Shown here: piece by piece, positions 28,831 to 33,672 of the stretch
Position numbering within the stretch: the stretch's first letter is position 1
Layout of the letters: every line of letters begins with the position of its first letter
Assembly: GCA_020430005.1 (NCBI GenBank)
Contig: JAGQKQ010000001.1
Coordinates: forward strand, 1-33,672
DNA from: Candidatus Omnitrophota bacterium
Lineage (GTDB): Bacteria; Omnitrophota; Gorgyraeia; Zapsychrales; Zapsychraceae
Direction of reading: 5' to 3'
Length of the DNA stretch: 33,672 nucleotides
Made by a program: the position numbers and the translations under genes
The notes under the pieces: model-generated
Told to the model about the DNA's origin: nothing
Seen by the model: the letters and a program-made list of their open reading frames with translations, nothing else
Databases searched by the model: none

Positions 28831-31059
28831 CTATTTCTTCTTACTTATTTTTTCATACCGTTGAAGGTCTGCAGCGGCCTCTTTGGTTTTTCCCAGTTTT
28901 TTGTACAGGCGAGCCCGATTCTTATAGGCGGCCGCGTAATTGGGATCTAGCTGAATTGCTTTATTAAGATGATTTAAGGCTGCTGAAGAATTGTTTACGA
29001 GTTGGTAGGCCATCCCAAGATTATTATGGGCTTCGGCGTATTGGTCGTTAATTGATATCGCTTTATTGAAGTCAGCAATCGCTTTGTCATAATCTTCAAG
29101 TTTGGCATAAATAACGCCGCGTTGATTGTAGGCTTTTACCAAATTCGGACTCAGCTTTAAGGATCTGTTGGCATCGGCAAGGGCCTTGGGTAAATCATTC
29201 TTAAGAAGAAAAAGCATTGCCCGATTAAAGTAGAACGTGCCGTTATTTGGTTCCATGGCAATCGCCTTGTTAATATAAACCATAGATTCATCAAGTCTAT
29301 TCTGATATTTTCTGATCAAAGACATATTGCTATAGGGATGGGAATAATGCGGATTGGCTTTGTTTGCCCGTTGGAAATCATCAAAGGCCTTATCATACTT
29401 TCCGAACTTTCCATAAATCGCGCCGCGTACGTTCCAGGCCTCATGATCGTTGGGATTTAGAGAAATGGCCTTTGTAAGAATTTTAAGAGCACCTTCGTAG
29501 TCGCCACGTCTTTTTAGAATTTTGGCTTTATTTGTATAAGGGACAGAAATATTGGGATCAATGGCAATTGCTCGATTAAAATCAGCCAGGGCTTTGTCCA
29601 GCTCTCCTGTCTCCATGTAAATGAAACCGCGGTTATTGTAAGCAGAGAGATGGTCATTTTGTAATTCCAGAGCTTTGTTAAGGGCCACCATTGCTTTATC
29701 AAATTTTCGTTCGACGGTATATAGACTTCCCAGATTGGCCCAAGCTAAAGGTTTTTTAGGTGATTTTTTGACGATATCCGACCACAAAGCAATTTCGTTT
29801 TGCCATAATTTATTTCGTTGAAAAGCCAGGTAGGAAAAAGTGGTAACAATAATAGTCATGCAAACGATATACTTTATAAAACTTTTGAATTTTGTAAAAA
29901 GGAAATAGGCCAGGGCGATGCAGGGCCCGACAGAGGCCAGATAAAGTTTGTGTTCAAAAATGATATGGTTACGGGGAACAAAATTGGTGGATAACGTCAA
30001 AAAGAACCACAACAGACCAAACGATAAAAGCATCGAATATTTTCTAATTTTTATTGCAATAGCCAGCGCAGCAGAATAGGCGAGAAAGCTTAAAAAGGTT
30101 ACCCATTCAAAAAAACTGTGGGACATAGGAAAATCGTAGCTGACATTCTGCCAAAACGGGACTACCAGCAACCGGATGAAATGCATCATGACACGAAACT
30201 GTGTCAGGATATATGTCCCTAAAGTAAAAACGTCCCCAATATGGGATTCAGATTTTCTTGGTCGCAATAAAGCTTCCAGAAATCCATTATAAACAAATAA
30301 TAAAAAGAAGATGATAAGCAGAGCGCACACGGCAAACAGTATTATATACTTTAATATCTGATTTGATTCTGACTCCGGATTCTTTTTTGTCATATATGGG
30401 GCAATGAGATAAAACTCTAATAGACAAATCATGAACGGTATGGTGAGGCTCGTTTCTTTTGAGAAGAAGCATAGCGCGATAGACATTGATGTAAGAATAT
30501 AGAGGACAAAGGTTTTCAGATTAATGCGTCCAACTAAGCGGCATTTTATATAAAAGAATATAGATGAAAGATAGAGCATTGCTGATAATGAGGCTAATCG
30601 TTGTGAAATATAAGAAACAGCTTGTGTACAAACAGGATGTGTCGCAAAGACCAAGGCGGCAAACAAGGCCGCGATTTGTAGTCGGGTATCCAGAGCTTTT
30701 TGGGTGTATAGCAGAAAGAAATTTCTCGCTAAAAGCCAAACTAAAAGAGATGCAATAATATGGATGCTGAAGTTAGTGACATGATAAATAAAGGGGTTTA
30801 GTTGGCCATATTGGTAATTGAGGGCGAAAGTATAAAAAACGATGAAACGAGATCTATGTTTGCTTAAAAGGCCGTCCAGATTTTCCATATCACGGATATC
30901 AGGGTTATTAATAACGAAGTCTTTGTCGTCGTACTGAAATGGGCCGTGAAATGTCTGGGAATACACAAGAAAAGCCACTGCGCCGATCACTATAATCGGT
31001 AAGATTATAGACAGGCACTTCTTGAGCCCCGCATTCATTGTGAATGATATATTAGGCAT
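28831..31059 (-). CDS. TMTC-like GT-C glycosyltransferase with nine TPR repeats
   Basis: 742 residues. Residues about 15-430 span the membrane some 11-12 times; the first outer loop carries F-Q-Y-D-D-K-D (Asp44/Asp45), the GT-C catalytic-acid position, then N-P-F-I-Y-H-V-T-N (about 86-94) and F-A-T-H-P-V (about 136-141), motifs of TMTC/PMT-like O-mannosyltransferases. The C-terminal third (about 443-740) is nine TPRs, each opening like Y-N-N-R-G or W-A-N-L-G. Enzymes of this build move a sugar from a polyprenyl carrier to protein outside the inner membrane, with TPRs to hold substrate. ATG 31059 is 44 bases from its -10 box; ATG 31038 is an alternative. Confidence 0.85.
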   Translation of the reverse strand: MPNISFTMNAGLKKCLSIILPIIVIGAVAFLVYSQTFHGPFQYDDKDFVINNPDIRDMENLDGLLSKHRSRFIVFYTFALNYQYGQLNPFIYHVTNFSIHIIASLLVWLLARNFFLLYTQKALDTRLQIAALFAALVFATHPVCTQAVSYISQRLASLSAMLYLSSIFFYIKCRLVGRINLKTFVLYILTSMSIALCFFSKETSLTIPFMICLLEFYLIAPYMTKKNPESESNQILKYIILFAVCALLIIFFLLFVYNGFLEALLRPRKSESHIGDVFTLGTYILTQFRVMMHFIRLLVVPFWQNVSYDFPMSHSFFEWVTFLSFLAYSAALAIAIKIRKYSMLLSFGLLWFFLTLSTNFVPRNHIIFEHKLYLASVGPCIALAYFLFTKFKSFIKYIVCMTIIVTTFSYLAFQRNKLWQNEIALWSDIVKKSPKKPLAWANLGSLYTVERKFDKAMVALNKALELQNDHLSAYNNRGFIYMETGELDKALADFNRAIAIDPNISVPYTNKAKILKRRGDYEGALKILTKAISLNPNDHEAWNVRGAIYGKFGKYDKAFDDFQRANKANPHYSHPYSNMSLIRKYQNRLDESMVYINKAIAMEPNNGTFYFNRAMLFLLKNDLPKALADANRSLKLSPNLVKAYNQRGVIYAKLEDYDKAIADFNKAISINDQYAEAHNNLGMAYQLVNNSSAALNHLNKAIQLDPNYAAAYKNRARLYKKLGKTKEAAADLQRYEKISKKK

Positions 31060-31102
31060 GTAAATACTTGCAAATTAAAGGGTATGAATTTATACGTCAC
31101 TT

Positions 31103-31131
31103 AGTATAACGGCAGTGATTGAAACTGTAAA
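31103..31131 (-). promoter_or_regulatory. Promoter of the TMTC-like gene
   Basis: On the minus strand TTTACA (31131-31126), 17 bases, TATACT (31108-31103), a strong sigma-70 match, with about 37 bases of leader. Confidence 0.75.
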
Positions 31132-31169
31132 TAGAATTGTTTATTGTTAAAAATTAGGAAGTTATTTTG

Positions 31170-31604
31170 TTAGGGTGTTGCCATATAGTGTGGACATTTT
31201 GATGATTGACAAAAAGGATTTGGAGGGTAAAGGTTTTGTATGGGTTCATCTGAGCGAAATTCCCAATAGTAGTATTTTCTCCAATCACCTACACGATGAG
31301 CCTGCGCTGTATATGTAGAAGTATTAAAACCAATATTATAATCAAAGTAAGGATCTGATATTTTGATATTGAATAAGCTGTTAATGGCGTCTATGCCATA
31401 TACAGAGCCAGCTGGATAGTCTTGATTTTTAATCTTGTATATTTCCCCTGCAGCATGAATAGTCAATAGATTAATTTTTACTTGGCGTGAGTGACTTTTT
31501 TCGATGGCGCGGCTATAGCTTGGTATAGCAAAAGCGGCAGTCACACCGACAATAATAGTGACTGTGATGAGTTCCATTAATGTAAAAGCTTTTTTATCCA
31601 TCAT
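31170..31604 (-). CDS. Type IV pilin / pseudopilin-like protein
   Basis: 144 residues. Class III signal M-M-D-K-K-A then F-T-L-M-E-L-I-T with Glu at +5 and a long hydrophobic helix to about residue 27, then S-R-A-I-E-K and a globular part with two late Cys (C-Q-S-S-K-C, possible disulfide loop). The residue at -1 is Ala where Gly is usual; Ala can be cut by PilD-type peptidases but less well. It may form a pilus or type II secretion pseudopilus. GG-containing site (AAGG) about six bases before the ATG. No pilus assembly genes are in the window. Confidence 0.88.
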   Translation of the reverse strand: MMDKKAFTLMELITVTIIVGVTAAFAIPSYSRAIEKSHSRQVKINLLTIHAAGEIYKIKNQDYPAGSVYGIDAINSLFNIKISDPYFDYNIGFNTSTYTAQAHRVGDWRKYYYWEFRSDEPIQNLYPPNPFCQSSKCPHYMATP

Positions 31605-31630
31605 TTTTTACCTTTTTTTCTGCTTTTTTA

Positions 31631-31659
31631 AGTATATCTGGCTAAATTAGGGGTAACAA
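31631..31659 (-). promoter_or_regulatory. Promoter of the pilin gene
   Basis: On the minus strand TTGTTA (31659-31654), 17 bases, TATACT (31636-31631), with about 20 bases from predicted start to ATG. Its -10 is the same TATACT as at the TMTC-like and riboswitch promoters. Confidence 0.75.
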
Positions 31660-31849
31660 GGCGTTGGGGCCGGATAATTTCGCATCGAGCCTTTTATATT
31701 ATTTTTGCCTTCATTTTGTAAGATATTGATATATAATAAGTTATTAAAAATTAACATTTGTTTTTCTTAAATAAATAAAGCGGTTTCTATAACACCTGTA
31801 ATCCACGATATGGTATATTAATTTCAGACCGGCAGACCGGAAGTAGGTA

Positions 31850-31866
31850 TATTTTAGGCTAAAATA
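31850..31866 (+). promoter_or_regulatory. 17-bp palindrome before the GT2 gene
   Basis: TATTTTAG-G-CTAAAATA is a perfect inverted repeat with a one-base centre, 19 bases before the GT2 start. An extended -10 like box TGGTATATT lies at 31811-31819 with a poor -35. It may be an operator. The rest of the 281-base gap (31605-31885) is AT-rich and holds the pilin promoter on the other strand; no small gene seen. Confidence 0.4.
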
Positions 31867-31885
31867 GGGGAGAAAATTCAGGAAA

Positions 31886-32617
31886 ATGAATATGAGCTTT
31901 GATGCTTCTCAGTGGGTCGTTAGCATTCCTACGTATAATGAATACAAAAATAGCCAAACGTTATTCAACATGATTTTTGACAGTTATCCCGGAATATCCA
32001 TTATAGTTGTTGATGGAGGGTCTAAAGATGGGACTGTGGAGGTTCTACAACAGATAGAGCAAGAACGAAAACCGCATTTTCATGTTATTCATCAGAAAAG
32101 CCCGATAGGGCGTGGGGCCGCAGATTGGGAGGGATTCAAATACGCGCAAGCGCATGGTTTTAAATACGTTGTTCAAATGGATGCTGATTTATCACATGCG
32201 CCGCATTATATCAGTCAATTTGCCTCCTGCATGCTAGAGAATGATATGGTGATCGGGTCACGGTTGATTTCGGGGGGGAAGATATTGGAGCGTAAAAAGC
32301 GGCGTAATCTATTAACATGGGCGGCCAACATTTTTATCCGCAGGATGCTAAATATTCCAGTCTACGATTGCACATCAGGATATCGGTGTTTCAATATTGA
32401 ATTATTAAATAAAATAGGTCAACAGAATACGATGACCAACGGTCCGGCCAATCTTACGGAAGTTCTTTATTATGCCCATCAATTAGGGGCAAAAATAAAA
32501 GAGGTTCCGATTATTTTTGCAGATCGTCAACACGGACAATCAAAACTTACAGGAAAGGAATTAATGGAATCTGTAAGGATTGTTTTTCGATTAAGAGGAC
32601 AGTATGCTAAGCTTTAG
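31886..32617 (+). CDS. GT2 polyprenyl-phosphate sugar synthase (Dpm1-like)
   Basis: 243 residues, one GT-A domain without the membrane tail of some homologues. V-V-S-I-P-T-Y-N-E (about 11-19), I-V-V-D-G-G-S-K-D-G-T (about 39-49), the metal site Q-M-D-A-D-L-S-H (about 97-104) and M-V-I-G-S-R match dolichol/polyprenol-phosphate mannose synthases. It charges a lipid carrier with mannose (or glucose) from a nucleotide sugar, the donor GT-C enzymes use. ATG 31892 has the better-spaced AGGA than 31886. A GT-C gene overlaps its end by 14 bases, so the pair is likely translated together. Confidence 0.88.
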   Translation: MNMSFDASQWVVSIPTYNEYKNSQTLFNMIFDSYPGISIIVVDGGSKDGTVEVLQQIEQERKPHFHVIHQKSPIGRGAADWEGFKYAQAHGFKYVVQMDADLSHAPHYISQFASCMLENDMVIGSRLISGGKILERKKRRNLLTWAANIFIRRMLNIPVYDCTSGYRCFNIELLNKIGQQNTMTNGPANLTEVLYYAHQLGAKIKEVPIIFADRQHGQSKLTGKELMESVRIVFRLRGQYAKL

Positions 32618-33672
32618 ACAAAAACCCGAATATTATCATTGGTTGAATATCATCTTTGTTATTTGTCTTGCACTATTGGCCTATGGTACGACATTAGGGC
32701 ATTCTTTTGTTTGGGACGATTTTTATCTGATTGTGGATAATGATTTTGTTAAGTCGTGGGACAATATCCACTTGCTGTTTAAGAATGATTATCTTACTCC
32801 GTTAAATAAGCTGGACTATACAGGAGAGATGTTTATCGGTTCCGGTGAGTTAAGTTATCGCCCGGTCAGCACATTATCCCATTTCGTTGAGTATCATTTC
32901 TGGAAACTTAATCCTTTTGGTTATCATTTGACCAACATGATTCTGCATACTATAAACGCGATTCTGGTTTATGCATTTGTTTGTTTACTCCGGCAACCTA
33001 AAAGAATATCGTTACTGACGTCGGTATTATTTGCTATTCATCCGGTTAATAGCGAAGTCGTTAATGTTATATCGTTCCGGGAAGATTTGCTGGTTGTATT
33101 TTTTGGTTTATTGGCTTTAATAGCATACCTTTTTCTATGTGAAAACAGAAAATACAATTTCTGGATATATTGTTCCTCGATGGTTTTTTATTTTCTGGCA
33201 TTATTTTCTAAGGAAATGGCTATTACAATTCCTTTTTTAATGCTCTTATCACGGTATTATGTCAAACAGGAAAAATTGTCCAAAGAAAGTTTTTGGCCTC
33301 ATATAAAAAAGTACGGCGGCGGATATATTATTCTTACGTTATTTTATTTATGGGTCTGGGCCTTTCCGATGGCGCGTAATACGGACTTGATGATTAATTA
33401 CTTTGATGGAAATGTATTAGTCCGTATTATGACGATGACTAAAGTTATTGGCGTCTATCTTGTCTGGTTGTGTTTTCCGGTAGATATTCATGCCACAATT
33501 TCCGACTATTCTTTTGTTGTTCGTTCTATTTCAGATCCTTATTTTTTGACCGCGGCTTTTTCTATCATATGTTTAACATTGTTTGTTTATCAATGGCGAC
33601 AACTCATGGCCTTTCTTTGTTTCGCAACGTTATGGTTTTGGATAACACTGTTACCGGTTCTTAATATAAAAC
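32604..33672 (+). CDS. TMTC-like GT-C glycosyltransferase, N-terminal part (runs off the window)
   Basis: Open from ATG 32604 to the edge (356 codons). One helix (about 13-30) leads to H-S-F-V-W-D-D-F-Y (Asp38/Asp39), then Y-R-P-V-S-T-L-S-H, N-P-F-G-Y-H-L-T-N, F-A-I-H-P-V-N-S-E and F-S-K-E-M, the same order as in the minus-strand TMTC-like protein, so they are paralogues. At least nine membrane helices are seen; whether a TPR tail follows is outside the window. AGAGGA lies five bases before the ATG. It overlaps the GT2 gene by 14 bases, tying donor synthesis to transfer. Confidence 0.85.
   Translation, partial: MLSFRQKPEYYHWLNIIFVICLALLAYGTTLGHSFVWDDFYLIVDNDFVKSWDNIHLLFKNDYLTPLNKLDYTGEMFIGSGELSYRPVSTLSHFVEYHFWKLNPFGYHLTNMILHTINAILVYAFVCLLRQPKRISLLTSVLFAIHPVNSEVVNVISFREDLLVVFFGLLALIAYLFLCENRKYNFWIYCSSMVFYFLALFSKEMAITIPFLMLLSRYYVKQEKLSKESFWPHIKKYGGGYIILTLFYLWVWAFPMARNTDLMINYFDGNVLVRIMTMTKVIGVYLVWLCFPVDIHATISDYSFVVRSISDPYFLTAAFSIICLTLFVYQWRQLMAFLCFATLWFWITLLPVLNIK

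Noticed and set aside
1..33672. tRNA, rRNA, CRISPR array, phage structural genes or a complete insertion sequence
   Set aside because: None seen on either strand while reading; only non-autonomous repeats were found.

Overview
The window looks like chromosome of a didermic (Gram-negative-type) bacterium of moderate GC. Evidence for two membranes is a DUF481 beta-barrel ending in Phe, a lipobox lipoprotein, a Spy/CpxP-like periplasmic protein, many signal peptides and a type IV pilin-like gene. Several big membrane glycosyltransferases (one with a TPR tail), single-domain receivers and the pilin style remind me of Omnitrophota or a related deep-branching phylum. That placement is a guess from protein flavour: there is no rRNA or tRNA gene here, and no phage structural genes, transposase or CRISPR array.

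Layout. 1-357: the start of a minus-strand secreted protein with a long paired leader. 357-2331: MFS exporter, a paired-hairpin repeat, purN. 2430-6364: a close-packed plus-strand run of two receivers, a zinc-ribbon K+ channel, the rRNA methyltransferase RsmJ, an Hsp15/S4 protein and an M42 peptidase. 6422-9796: two secreted proteins (one a metallo-beta-lactamase-fold enzyme) and a GT-C-like membrane protein. 9795-11011: an accessory-looking kilobase with a 137-bp inverted-repeat element, a consensus promoter overlaid by a palindromic operator, a tiny helix-turn-helix protein, a nested hairpin, small unknown genes and a terminator. 11114-12653: chrA and doxX. 12700-14114: DUF481 barrel (minus) and a SpeD-family enzyme with its own leader. 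14245-20007: cardiolipin synthase, a debranching-type glycosidase, a lipid-type GT4 and two small envelope genes. 20053-22437: a self-contained ECF sigma regulon whose two promoters can be read directly. 22550-28215: Rossmann protein, SpoU methyltransferase, MscS, small conserved proteins, a lipoprotein and a Ski2-like helicase. 28219-28828: a c-di-GMP-I riboswitch with an unusual two-hairpin insert, a terminator and a lone receiver. 28831-33672: two TMTC-like GT-C enzymes around a prepilin and a polyprenyl-phosphate sugar synthase, a plausible O-glycosylation cluster.

The strongest hunting results are (1) the c-di-GMP-I aptamer at 28261-28385 with 51 extra bases tiled exactly by two hairpins, plus a readable terminator/antiterminator switch; (2) the ECF operon with matching promoters before DUF6515-sigma-antisigma and before the Spy-like gene; (3) the glycosyltransferase/pilin cluster at 28831-33672; and (4) the small HTH/operator/hairpin island at 9.8-11.0 kb. 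Functions are assigned by reading motifs and recalling families; no search or folding program was run.
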